Below, in pieces: positions 16,285 through 24,562 of a DNA stretch of 64,000 nt (position 1 is the first letter of the stretch; every line of letters begins with the position of its first letter). The translations under genes were made by a program, and so were the position numbers. Under the pieces are notes generated by a model that saw only the letters and a program-made list of their open reading frames with translations, made no database searches and was not told the DNA's origin. The stretch comes from Xylanibacter rarus. Lineage in GTDB: Bacteria; Bacteroidota; Bacteroidia; Bacteroidales; Bacteroidaceae. The stretch spans positions 1 to 64,000 of the forward strand of contig NZ_LFQU01000010.1 of the NCBI RefSeq assembly GCF_001275135.1. The letters run 5' to 3'.

Positions 16285-16671
16285 TTATAAGTTCCAGTAT
16301 GTTGAATCTTCTTTGACTGTTTCAAAAACGCCATTAAGACTGCCTTTTAGCATTATAATTGCATCATGAATCTGTCTAGATGTAGTTTTTAAATTTTGTT
16401 TAAATAGATAAGCGGCACAGACCCCTTTTAAATAGCCGATTTTTTCTAATTCTTTATCAGTATATTCTGGTTTATATTTTTCTAATTCATTTTCTACATT
16501 GTTTAATCTTTCTGTTACAGTTAACCAATCTTCTTCATTATATGTATTACTATTGTTTTTTAGGTCAATACTTATTTCTTCTAATTCTCCAATTGGAGTC
16601 TCTTTGTCTTTACATGAATAAAAGCAAAAAAATATCAATACGATTAATAGAAATTTAGTTAAGTTATTCAT
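16285..16671 (-). CDS. small lipoprotein, helical
   Basis: The 128-residue protein has signal MNNLTKFLLIVLIFFCFYSC, a lipobox, then a Lys/Glu-rich helical region with NNVENELEKYKPEYT. This fits the small Bacteroidales lipoproteins of the DUF6565 type, though I assign it only as possible. It is monocistronic between the shared terminator at 16226-16277 and the promoter at 16708-16715. AT content is high. Confidence 0.65.
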   Translation of the reverse strand: MNNLTKFLLIVLIFFCFYSCKDKETPIGELEEISIDLKNNSNTYNEEDWLTVTERLNNVENELEKYKPEYTDKELEKIGYLKGVCAAYLFKQNLKTTSRQIHDAIIMLKGSLNGVFETVKEDSTYWNL

Positions 16672-16707
16672 AACATTAATAGTAATTTAAAACAGTAATA
16701 AATATTG

Positions 16708-16715
16708 CAAATATA
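16708..16715 (-). promoter_or_regulatory. -7 promoter box for the 16285-16671 gene
   Basis: Read on the minus strand this is TATATTTG, a perfect TAnnTTTG box 37-44 bases upstream of the lipoprotein start codon. Confidence 0.5.
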
Positions 16716-16795
16716 TAAAAAATATGATTACTATTGTATCGTTAATCAAAAAATAATAAATTATTGTGATAGAATATTTTAACGAGATACACTAT

Positions 16796-17047
16796 ATGGC
16801 GTTTAATCAGGCACACATGTATCTGTCTGTAGACGACTGCAGGCTTATGGCACAGGCCATGATTAACGTGCCAGAAGACGGACTTAGTCTGGATGTCTTT
16901 GCTAATTTCCTGCTTGCTACCTGCAATCTGCTCAACGATAATTATAACGACCTGATGAAGGTGGTCTATGAACGTAAGGTTGAGAGCAAGATGATATATA
17001 CAGAGCTGAATGCTGATGATGACGGTCAGGATATGTGCGTCAACTGA
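16796..17047 (+). CDS. small acidic protein of unknown function
   Basis: The protein has 83 residues from the ATG at 16796; a GTG at 16766 would add ten. It is soluble and helical, with SVDDCRLMAQAMINVPEDG and NDNYNDLMKVVYER segments. No family is recognised. Divergent from the lipoprotein gene at 16671. The downstream gene at 17227 has its own promoter, so the two need not be co-expressed. Confidence 0.5.
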   Translation: MAFNQAHMYLSVDDCRLMAQAMINVPEDGLSLDVFANFLLATCNLLNDNYNDLMKVVYERKVESKMIYTELNADDDGQDMCVN

Positions 17048-17064
17048 ACATCGGTTGAATGTAT

Positions 17065-17072
17065 TAACTTTG
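17065..17072 (+). promoter_or_regulatory. -7 promoter box for the 17227 gene
   Basis: TAACTTTG matches the Bacteroidota consensus and lies 155 bases before the ATG at 17227, leaving a leader of about 145 bases. No good -33 box is seen at the right distance. Confidence 0.4.
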
Positions 17073-17226
17073 TAAGGCGATATATGTGCTATTTGCGGGT
17101 TTGCGTGTGATGATGATAAATGCGGTTGATATAAATTGATTAACTTCGATTCTGCAGAATGTGCCTTTATGGGTGAAGATGCAGAAGGTGATAAAGGTGA
17201 AAACAAATTTTATAACAAAATAGACT

Positions 17227-17910
17227 ATGAAATTTAAGAAAATTGATAAGGATGAGCTGGTGGGCAATGTCGTTGTTGGAGGCGTTTTGGCTGGATTGGT
17301 ATTAAGCATTCCATTTGTAATGTTGGCAGATGGTGTAAAGAAGATTTATAACCGCATACCTGCCGTTGCAAGAAAGCGCGAGAGACTTAATGCCGAGATT
17401 CGTAAACTGGAGCAGATTCTCGGGCTTGAAGGCCGTGATGAAACCTGCGTGCAGTATGATCCTTATTTCTACAGAAATTTTTCACGCGACAGACTTCATT
17501 ATTATTATGCGCTGAAGAATAAAGTGGAGAGGGGATATAAGAGTCCGGACATTGTCTTGGCAATGAAAATAAAGAAACCTGAAATAAATTTCCTGGATAT
17601 GCTGGAATCACCTATTTGTCGTGCCAATTCAGGCCCGAGTAAATATATTGTTTATCTGATGGCAGACAAAGGCATTTATAACATCCCTGACGAAGCTGTG
17701 CAAAAGGTGCTGAAAGAAGATTTGGGAATGGAGTTGGTCGATAATGACTTTAAGTCTTTAGGTTTGGCTACATTGTCTGAATGCGGACGCCCCGGAGATT
17801 ATTTCATTATGTCTTCTCCCGGTGAATACCTCTATGAAGATGTTTCATACAAGAATGAGACGATAAAGAAACTTATTGAAGACTTTAGACAGAGAATTCA
17901 GAAGTTGTAA
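17227..17910 (+). CDS. membrane-anchored protein of unknown function
   Basis: The 227-residue protein has one N-terminal hydrophobic segment (about residues 15-36, NVVVGGVLAGLVLSIPFVM) after a charged start, then a basic coiled-coil-like stretch (RKRERLNAEIRKLEQIL, residues 50-67) and a soluble domain. It is likely anchored in the inner membrane with its bulk in the cytosol. I do not recognise the family. It is a single gene, followed by over 800 bases of repeat-bearing intergenic DNA. Confidence 0.6.
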   Translation: MKFKKIDKDELVGNVVVGGVLAGLVLSIPFVMLADGVKKIYNRIPAVARKRERLNAEIRKLEQILGLEGRDETCVQYDPYFYRNFSRDRLHYYYALKNKVERGYKSPDIVLAMKIKKPEINFLDMLESPICRANSGPSKYIVYLMADKGIYNIPDEAVQKVLKEDLGMELVDNDFKSLGLATLSECGRPGDYFIMSSPGEYLYEDVSYKNETIKKLIEDFRQRIQKL

Positions 17911-18747
17911 TGTTCTGCTTTGTTTATGGAATTGTGCCTTAATCTTAAGTCCAATACACAATTTTATTTTTTAGCATGAAGATGTGATTTTGCAATGTAG
18001 ACATATAATGTCTTGAAATAATATCGTTTTAGCAAAAGGCATCAAATGGCTTATTAAAACGTGCCCTTTTGCATGCTGAAAGGTCATGTTTTGCGGTGTA
18101 AAAGGTATGATTTTATATGTCAGCGTTTTGTTTTATACAGATTTAAATATAATGGCATTTATAACGTATGCTGCATATTCTTGTTGCAATGTTTATGTTC
18201 TTGTGTTGATGATACGGGCGAATATATTTTTAAAAGAAACTCGTCACTCGTCACATTGCAGCTTAACCTATTGTCGCTCAGCGTGTTATAGCGTGATGAG
18301 TTGCCGGCCCAACTCATCACATAACATGGAGACAGCCGATAGTGTGACGAGTTGGAAAGTCAACTCGTCGCATCGTAATGCATTGAATGTCAAGTCGTTA
18401 CATGCCGACGTGACGAGTGATGAGTTTCTTTAAAAACTTTTTAATGGTTTGTAAGATTGTGTCCTTTCCTGATCTCGGTTGACCTTAAACAGTCCTTTCC
18501 GTGATTAAAGTTGGCTTCGGTTAAATTTATAACTGTTATGGGTTGACGATATGTTTTAAATATAAACGCTGTTGAATTCTTGTTTGTCATTATTTATATG
18601 TAATTTTGGAATACTTTTCTTAGTGCCTTATACAAAGGACTTTGGGAGAATTACCCAATTTTGAGGTAATGACTTGGCAACTGTGCTATTTACTGCATTT
18701 TTCCACATTTTGCTTCAATGCAATAACTCGTGGTGCAAATATATGAT
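17911..18747. other. gene-free region with repeats
   Basis: No supported gene lies here. The stretch 18061-18105 contains CCTTTTGCATGCTGAAAGG-type hairpin sequence, also found near 57010 and 62345. The palindromic repeat 18228-18447 is listed separately. TTTCCTGATCTCGGTTGAC near 18461 recurs inverted near 62453. The rest is AT-rich with no recognisable signal and may contain the left end of the mobile element. Confidence 0.6.
18228..18447 (+). repeat. palindromic intergenic repeat, family A copy 1
   Basis: AAACTCGTCACTCGTCAC near the left end is inverted as GTGACGAGTGATGAGTTT near the right end, and inner arms (GATGAGTTG / CAACTCATC) nest inside. The right part, including AAAAACTTTTTA, recurs at 62497-62606. 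It is non-coding. Confidence 0.7.
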
Positions 18748-18780
18748 ATTGGGGTGGAAACTGCAAATATCCACCCCAAT
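18748..18780 (-). terminator. terminator of the DUF262 gene
   Basis: ATTGGGGTGGA (18748-18758) pairs perfectly with TCCACCCCAAT (18770-18780), 10 bases below the stop codon region of the minus-strand DUF262 gene. The T-run is weak. Confidence 0.65.
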
Positions 18781-18789
18781 AATTATCAG

Positions 18790-20706
18790 TTAAGGAAATA
18801 GTATATCCTCTTTTGATATATTCCAATTATCGAAACTAATTTTCCACCGTTCCTCCATAAATTTCAGCATCAACAAACCACGCTTCTTTATTTCATCCGG
18901 AGTCCATTCTTTGTGTTTAGAAACTTCAATTTCACTATACGAGCCATTATAGTATCCTATTTCTTTTCCGTCTTTGTTTAGCAGACATTTCTTTTTGTCA
19001 AAATCGTAATTCTGCAACTTTGAATTTTTAGAACGGCTTAATAGTAATAGATTCCCCAAGGAATTCAAATACTGACGTTTTTCTGAAGGTTTAAGATGCC
19101 CAAAACGATTTTTCCAATAAATATCATTAGGTGATTGTGGGTATATGTGTTCAATTGTATCCTCTTTCTTTCTCTTGTTAAAGTCCTCCCAAGAGACTTT
19201 CATATTAGCATTGTCTTGTAGGTACAATTCATATTCATAGAGAAAATACCTAAGTCCGCTCCATGAATAAAAGCCTTCTCTATCATTTTTTGAGAATAGT
19301 TCTTTTATATGATTTTTGAATCTTTCCAAATCAAACCATCCATAATAGTTTTCATCGTCTTCCCCATCCGTCAAAGAGTCAATATCTGCCGTAATTGTTT
19401 CTATATCAAACTGTCCCATATAATACTCTCTTGTCTTTCTGTAAAGATTGCTATTTTGCGTATTTGAAGAACGGTGTGATACAGCAAAAACCAAGAAATT
19501 GAATCTTTCACAAGCATCTAAAAAATTCCAAATTAAATCCTCATTGGTTTCTTTGGTAAATACAGCCATTATCATTGGAGGGAAAGCTCCCCATCCAACT
19601 CGTTCCAGCTTCTGAATGTGCTCTTTTATTCTATCTGAATGATTAGAATATTGAATGTTAAATATGTAGAACCATTGCTTTACACATTTAGATAGGCTGT
19701 CTATATAATTTTTTATCTCTTTAATTGAGATATTTCCACTTATTACATTTTTTGCGGTGAATTTTTTCTTGAGCAAGAATTCGGCATACACATCAGACTG
19801 ACTTCTATCGTATGTGAAATACATTATCCAATGATTAAACAAAAAGTCATCATCATCTAATGGATTATCCTTGTTTTTGCCTAAATATTCATATATGGTT
19901 TTCCATGTTTCATTAATATCTGTCCTTAATCGTCCTTTTGTTTCATCATCTTCATCTAATAAAGTGGATAAATATATTAGACGATTTTTTAGGAGTTCCA
20001 AATGGGACAAATCTTTGCCCCTGTTGTTCATTGTCTCAAATGTCACATATACATCTAATGAATCATCTATTTCATAATAATTGAATTTCAACCTGTTTGT
20101 AGCCTTATCAAAGATTGTCTCTCTATCCTCTTTGCTCAATGGCTTAAGCTTGTTTTTGAAATACTCTTTTGCAAACATAAGATTTGCTGTGTACAAGGTT
20201 TCGGGATACTTGTCTGCTGCAGAGGATTCCTGTTCTAAAATCTTTGTTTTGAAATACTCATCGCTTGGATTATCCTTTTCATATCCAAATACAAAAGATT
20301 TATATAGTTGGTTGTAGGAACGATACAAAAAACGGTCAATCCATTCACTCTTTTGCCCGTAATTAATACCTTCATTATCACTAAACGTACATAAAATCTC
20401 ATGTAATAAGATAATTAAAGTCGTCAATCTCTGCTGTCCATCTATTACATAATATGCGGACAGACCCTTTTTGAGAAGCCATAAATCATCTTTCCATTTT
20501 TCGATATTAGATACCTCATTTGCATTTACAGGTTCTACCGTCAATAATCCAATATAATGTATCTTATTGGGGCTAAGGTTTTGAATATCCTCCCAAAAGT
20601 CCTCTAACTGGCGTTCTTCCCAAGAATACCCACGTTGAAAATCGGGAATACGAAATATTTTATTGTTGAATATTTCTGATAATGATTGTAATTTAGAATC
20701 ACTCAT
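18790..20706 (-). CDS. DUF262/DUF1524 protein, GmrSD-type restriction nuclease
   Basis: The 638-residue protein has the DUF262 N-domain: IPDFQRGYSWEE near residue 17, then DGQQRLTTL near 90, the nucleotide-binding motif of the GmrS/ParB-like fold. A middle helical domain with TFETMNNRGKDLSHLELLKN follows. The C-terminal DUF1524 domain has IEHIYPQSPND and SLGNLLLLSRSKNS, the His-Asn HNH-like nuclease motif. Single-chain GmrSD proteins are type IV enzymes that cut modified phage DNA. The gene is cargo of the mobile element, 9 bases after an upstream lipoprotein gene. Substrate modification is not predictable from sequence. Confidence 0.8.
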   Translation of the reverse strand: MSDSKLQSLSEIFNNKIFRIPDFQRGYSWEERQLEDFWEDIQNLSPNKIHYIGLLTVEPVNANEVSNIEKWKDDLWLLKKGLSAYYVIDGQQRLTTLIILLHEILCTFSDNEGINYGQKSEWIDRFLYRSYNQLYKSFVFGYEKDNPSDEYFKTKILEQESSAADKYPETLYTANLMFAKEYFKNKLKPLSKEDRETIFDKATNRLKFNYYEIDDSLDVYVTFETMNNRGKDLSHLELLKNRLIYLSTLLDEDDETKGRLRTDINETWKTIYEYLGKNKDNPLDDDDFLFNHWIMYFTYDRSQSDVYAEFLLKKKFTAKNVISGNISIKEIKNYIDSLSKCVKQWFYIFNIQYSNHSDRIKEHIQKLERVGWGAFPPMIMAVFTKETNEDLIWNFLDACERFNFLVFAVSHRSSNTQNSNLYRKTREYYMGQFDIETITADIDSLTDGEDDENYYGWFDLERFKNHIKELFSKNDREGFYSWSGLRYFLYEYELYLQDNANMKVSWEDFNKRKKEDTIEHIYPQSPNDIYWKNRFGHLKPSEKRQYLNSLGNLLLLSRSKNSKLQNYDFDKKKCLLNKDGKEIGYYNGSYSEIEVSKHKEWTPDEIKKRGLLMLKFMEERWKISFDNWNISKEDILFP

Positions 20707-20715
20707 CTTTGTTGC

Positions 20716-21504
20716 TTATTGTGCGTATAAAAAATCAAGCGTAAGTGCTTGAGTTAATCTGTCAATGTACGCTTGTTCTTCTTTTGTTAGTTTATCTTTT
20801 GCAGCTTTAAATTCAGGCGCAATCATATCAACCCTTTTATTTGATTCTTTTTTTGAAATTTCTTTTTTATAATTTAGTTTAAGAGGCTCTATCGCTTTAT
20901 AGCTCAATTCTACAGCTTTCTTCATATTATCAGATAGAGTATCTCCCTTGGGCTCAGTATTAATATCAATGATAAAGAATTTGAATACAGGGTAACTATG
21001 CATCAAATCATCAGAATGCAAAGAGCTATAATGAGCTTCTCCATTCGCTTTTCTTCTAATAAATCCATCAAAATAAACGGTAGAGTAGTTGCTTAGATTC
21101 TTTATTGTTGTATATATTTTATCCGAATTTAAGCTATCTTTAGGTAATATGTAATCAACATCAAAAGTAACTTCTCTATATTTTTCTGGAGCATATTCTA
21201 ATTCAAATGATAAAGCAATGGAATTTCCTGTTTCTCGGCTATTTATATCTTGAATGCGTGCTTTCCAATTAACAAATAACTTTACAGAATCCATATATTC
21301 GCCAATTGCATACTTAACACTATCATTAAATTCTTTCTCTAATATCTTATTCCCTAAACGATAGGACTTTTCCTTATTATTTGCAAGCATATTGTCGAAA
21401 TTTTCCTGCTGTAAATTAGAGAATTTTTGATTTGCCCGATTCGCAGTTTCCACACAACTACACAATACAAGCAGAACAATAAGACTTAAACTTGTTTTTT
21501 TCAT
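20716..21504 (-). CDS. lipoprotein co-transcribed with DUF262 nuclease
   Basis: The 262-residue protein has the signal MKKTSLSLIVLLVLCSC with lipobox. The mature part is hydrophilic, rich in Lys/Asn/Ser, with no recognised domain; a C-terminal helix ALTLDFLYAQ closes it. It ends 9 bases before the DUF262 gene start, so the pair forms one operon. Whether it takes part in defence or is an unrelated cargo gene cannot be told. AT-rich composition marks the cargo as different from the mobilization genes. Confidence 0.65.
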   Translation of the reverse strand: MKKTSLSLIVLLVLCSCVETANRANQKFSNLQQENFDNMLANNKEKSYRLGNKILEKEFNDSVKYAIGEYMDSVKLFVNWKARIQDINSRETGNSIALSFELEYAPEKYREVTFDVDYILPKDSLNSDKIYTTIKNLSNYSTVYFDGFIRRKANGEAHYSSLHSDDLMHSYPVFKFFIIDINTEPKGDTLSDNMKKAVELSYKAIEPLKLNYKKEISKKESNKRVDMIAPEFKAAKDKLTKEEQAYIDRLTQALTLDFLYAQ

Positions 21505-21547
21505 CTTGATTATATATTATTAGTTTAACAATCATATAATTATGCAC

Positions 21548-21711
21548 GAAGCGTGAACCGTATGCCACACTCTTACTTGAAGGTCGTAGGAAACCTTGGA
21601 TACAGATGCAACAATAGCAGCCCACGCTATAGCGTGAGAACCACTATGCTATCCTTGTATCCAATTTGAAAATTTCCTACGTTTTCAAGTACAAGATAAG
21701 CATAACGCTTC
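21548..21711. repeat. 164 bp near-palindrome in the leader of the cargo operon
   Basis: Arms pair in strict nested order: GAAGCGT 21548 with ACGCTTC 21705; ACTTGA 21575 with TCAAGT 21685; CGTAGGAAA 21585 with TTTCCTACG 21673; TTGGATAC 21596 with GTATCCAA 21657; ATAGCA 21614 with TGCTAT 21647; and the central palindrome CACGCTATAGCGTG 21623-21636. It lies between the relaxase terminator and the lipoprotein gene. It could be a long RNA hairpin, a cruciform recombination site or a small non-autonomous insertion. Confidence 0.8.
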
Positions 21712-21756
21712 TTCTTTTTCTCGTATGTCTTTGGAAAGGGTTGCCCCAATCCACTG

Positions 21757-21764
21757 CAAAAGTA
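21757..21764 (-). promoter_or_regulatory. -7 promoter box for the cargo operon
   Basis: The minus strand reads TACTTTTG, a TAnnTTTG box. A transcript from here would run through the 164 bp palindrome before reaching the lipoprotein gene at 21504, giving a ~245-base structured leader. Confidence 0.45.
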
Positions 21765-21766
21765 CA

Positions 21767-21804
21767 AAAAATCCGTGATGTAACATTCTACTATCACGGA
21801 TTTT
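21767..21804 (-). terminator. terminator of the relaxase gene
   Basis: AAAATCCGTGAT (21767-21778) pairs with ATCACGGATTTT (21793-21804); the minus strand continues into a T-run. It follows the relaxase stop at 21813 and abuts the cargo promoter. Confidence 0.75.
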
Positions 21805-21812
21805 ATTATGAT

Positions 21813-23117
21813 CTACAAGTTAATACCCCGATTTTGTCTTCTCGTTTGTGGTCTCAGCTTCTCCATAAACTCCTCTTTCTTTCGTCTGAACCAACTGACA
21901 TGTGAAACTCCGTCTATGTGAAGATTATATTTCCCCTCCTTGTCCTCTTTTAGTGAACATACCGCTTTTTCAGCCTTAAAATGCTGGTTAAACTCGCAAG
22001 AATAGAGTTCCCCTTTGATTGAAACATCCTTGAATGTGCATAATTTCCGAATGACTGCATCACCAAAGTTCAGCGTATCACGTAGGAACTTGATGGTCGG
22101 CATCAGCTTCTCTACATACGGAAAGTAGCATTTGACAAAATCCACGAACTCGGACAGTTTGCGGTGTCGTTGTTCGTAAGCATCCGTTATCTCCTGTATG
22201 TGCTTCGCCTGTTGCTGTTCCCTTTGCCGTGCTTCTTCTTCAAGTTCAAGGATGCGGTCTTGCAAATCCTCATTCCTGCGTTCCAATGTCTTGACCTTGT
22301 TACTGCCGAAAAGAGAACCGACACTTTCAGCAATGTTGGTCGCAGCTGCGGTGGCTGCGCCTTTCAGTTTCTCGGTCTGTACTTCTTTCTTAGCTCGTCT
22401 GAGTTCCTGCTCTGCTTCGGTTTTCTGCTCCTGCAATTCCACCACTTCCGATTTCAAGCCGTCGGCAAGTTTCTGTATGTCCCGATAATACTGCTGCGTG
22501 GACTTGTGGCGAGCCTGTGAGCCGTCTATACCACGTTGCAGACCGTATTTTGCCATTGCTATGGCATAACTGTCTTGGTAGGATTTCAGTTTCAGCCGTG
22601 TCATGATGTCATCGGCACACAGCCTTACGGTGTCGGCTGGCTTCTTGCGGTAGCGTTTCTTTACCTGTTCCTCTTTTTTCTTGCGCTTGCGTTCTCCCTT
22701 GACAATCGGAACGAGTGTAATGTGAATGTGTGAAGTTTCCTCATCCCTGTGCAGATGTGCAGCCACGATATTTTCCTTACCGAACAGGTCGGCAAAGTAT
22801 TTTATATTGTCGGCACACCATTCGTCAAGTCTGCCCTCTCTTTCGATACGCTCCATATCCTCGTGCGTTCCCGACACGTTGATACGGATAGCCCGAACTT
22901 GGTTGTTCCCGATTTTGCGTGTCAGTCCTGCTTCCTTCAATCTTTTCTGAATGGCAGCCGTGCGGTCTTTTATTCCATCGGGGTATGTGATGAGTTTTCG
23001 GTTAAGGTGCGTGCGTGTGGGGTCTGCGTTCTTCGGTATGATGAAACGCTCGATGTGGGCAGTCGTTCCGCTGTCGGAACCGTGCGCCTTTTCCATGTGT
23101 AATACTACGAATCCCAT
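21813..23117 (-). CDS. MobV-type relaxase
   Basis: The 434-residue protein nicks the transfer origin and pilots the element's single strand to a recipient. The N-terminal relaxase domain (1-210) has the metal-binding signature HLHRDEETSHIHITLVPI at 121-138, the HxDE...HxH pattern of the Pre/MobV family, and IRINVSGTHEDM upstream. Residues 215-320 form a long Gln/Glu/Lys-rich coiled coil, and the C-terminal ~100 residues are of unknown fold. The upstream intergenic region holds the oriT-like repeats. The gene appears intact. Confidence 0.88.
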   Translation of the reverse strand: MGFVVLHMEKAHGSDSGTTAHIERFIIPKNADPTRTHLNRKLITYPDGIKDRTAAIQKRLKEAGLTRKIGNNQVRAIRINVSGTHEDMERIEREGRLDEWCADNIKYFADLFGKENIVAAHLHRDEETSHIHITLVPIVKGERKRKKKEEQVKKRYRKKPADTVRLCADDIMTRLKLKSYQDSYAIAMAKYGLQRGIDGSQARHKSTQQYYRDIQKLADGLKSEVVELQEQKTEAEQELRRAKKEVQTEKLKGAATAAATNIAESVGSLFGSNKVKTLERRNEDLQDRILELEEEARQREQQQAKHIQEITDAYEQRHRKLSEFVDFVKCYFPYVEKLMPTIKFLRDTLNFGDAVIRKLCTFKDVSIKGELYSCEFNQHFKAEKAVCSLKEDKEGKYNLHIDGVSHVSWFRRKKEEFMEKLRPQTRRQNRGINL

Positions 23118-23203
23118 ATATAATTCTTTTCTTATTCTGCTTGTGAAACATCGTTTGATTATTGCTTATGTACGGCTGTTGCCGTTGGTCTTGGAGAGTC
23201 CAG

Positions 23204-23280
23204 AGAGGTGCAACCTCTTTGGCTTATTGGGGAATTTTCAGCGTTGCTTGCAATGCGGCTCGGAAAATTCCCTAATAAGC
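23204..23280. other. candidate origin of transfer (oriT)
   Basis: Just upstream of the relaxase gene, GCTTATTGGGGAATTTTC (23222-23239) is repeated inverted at 23263-23280 with one mismatch across a 23-base spacer. A smaller inverted repeat, AGAGGT/ACCTCT (23204-23218), lies beside it. Inverted repeats next to MobV genes normally mark oriT. The nick site cannot be read directly. Confidence 0.6.
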
Positions 23281-23327
23281 TATGGTATTTTCCATCGGTA
23301 AATATCCGTGCCGCTGCAAGCATCCCC

Positions 23328-24293
23328 TTACATTTTCAGCCCTTTCTTTTTCGGTGGCTGTATCATCCGCCTTGCGGATTGGACTTGCTTCTTCTCTTTT
23401 ATCGGCTCAGCCGATTGGGACATGGGCTTGCCGCACAGGTAATCGTTCAGGTCTTTATGCCCGTTGTAGTTGTCGGAGAAGTCCCGGATACGACCGCTGA
23501 ACTCTCTTGCCAATTCCAAGTAGGCATTTCTTCCTGCCTCGTCATTGTCAAGCAGGCAGTGGATGCGATTGTACCTATGCAGCACATCTATGGCTTTGGG
23601 AACATTGGCAACCGAATTGAGGATAACGTAATCCTGCCCGTCAAGGTCAGGCATGGTCGGACAGTTCCTCATCCGCAACGTGAGGAATGACAAATAGTCC
23701 ATCATGCCCTCGAACACGAGACACTTCTCTCTCGGCTCTCCCTGCTGGCGTATATGGCTGATGTCTTTCGGCGCGATGCACCCCTTGAAGAAACGGTTGC
23801 GTACTTCAAATCCTCCTGCCACATTCGGGAAGCCGATGGCGAAATAGGGCTTGCCGTTATGGATGAAATGCAGTTCCTTACATTCCAGCCTTGCCAAGTC
23901 GGAGTTTATGCCCCTTTCCTGCAAATAACGGAGTAATGCAGGATGGGCAAGTTCTCCCACCTCCAAATGTTGGAAACTCGGTTCGGATGCTTGCTGGCGA
24001 AAAGAGAAAGATACGGGACGGATGTGCGGTACCCGCTCCGCTATCTTGTTGAGCAGATAAGGCACATAGTCGGTTGCGTATAGTTCCTCTGCCAATGCGA
24101 TAATGTTGCCGCCTTTGCCAAGTCCGAAATCGTACCACCTGTTAAGCTCGGTGTTTACCTAGAACGAGGCATCCTTTTCCTCTCTCAACGGTGATTTGTA
24201 CCAAAGGCTGTTGCCTTGTTGTTTGACGGGCGTGTAACCCAGACTTTGCAGATAGTCTGCAATGCGTATGTTCTTTACTTCCTGTATGTTCAT
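23328..24293 (-). pseudogene. CHC2/Toprim primase split by an in-frame amber codon
   Basis: The frame starts at the ATG 24291-24293 (MNIQEVKNIRIADYLQSLGY) and continues in the same phase to 23328, except for a TAG at 24159-24161. On both sides the sequence reads as one CHC2-like zinc-finger/primase N-domain: WYKSPLREEKDASF, stop, VNTELNRWYDFGLGKGGNI. AAG to TAG would be a one-base change. The C-terminal part is a Toprim domain with CLVFEGMMDYLSFL and HCLLDNDEAG near residue 200 of the downstream piece. The gene should make replication primers for the element and is probably inactive, unless the amber is suppressed or the downstream piece starts at an internal TTG. Confidence 0.75.
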
Positions 24294-24299
24294 GATTTT

Positions 24300-24560
24300 C
24301 CTATGGTTTGATGATGATTGTAAAACCGATGAATTGATGAATGTGTATGCCAAACTATTGGATAGCAATCTTATACGTTCTCATCATTGTTTCATCAAAG
24401 CACTTACCAAAAGAGAAAATCATCATTTGCCTTATAGTGCATGGTCTGCCTGACCCTTTTTCTCTTTTCATCAGTAAGTTGTTTTTGATGAGTGTTTGAT
24501 GAGAGTACAAACCTTTATCTATCAGTGTAGTTATATACTTATTCATCATTTCATCAAAAT
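24300..24560. repeat. TGATGA/TCATCA cluster between helicase and primase genes
   Basis: This 260-base AT-rich gap has at least ten copies of TGATGA or its complement, several as TTTGATGA or TTTCATCA, in both orientations. No convincing gene is present; a 64-codon minus-strand frame has no features. Such a cluster beside a helicase and a primase may be a replication origin with iteron-like sites. Confidence 0.45.
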
Positions 24561-24562
24561 AA

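Noticed and set aside
18228-18447. CRISPR array
   Set aside because: The repeats are few, inverted and nested rather than direct and regularly spaced; no cas gene is near.
24355-24549. 64-codon minus-strand frame in the TGATGA cluster
   Set aside because: It has no recognised feature and lies within repetitive AT-rich DNA; the non-coding origin reading fits better.
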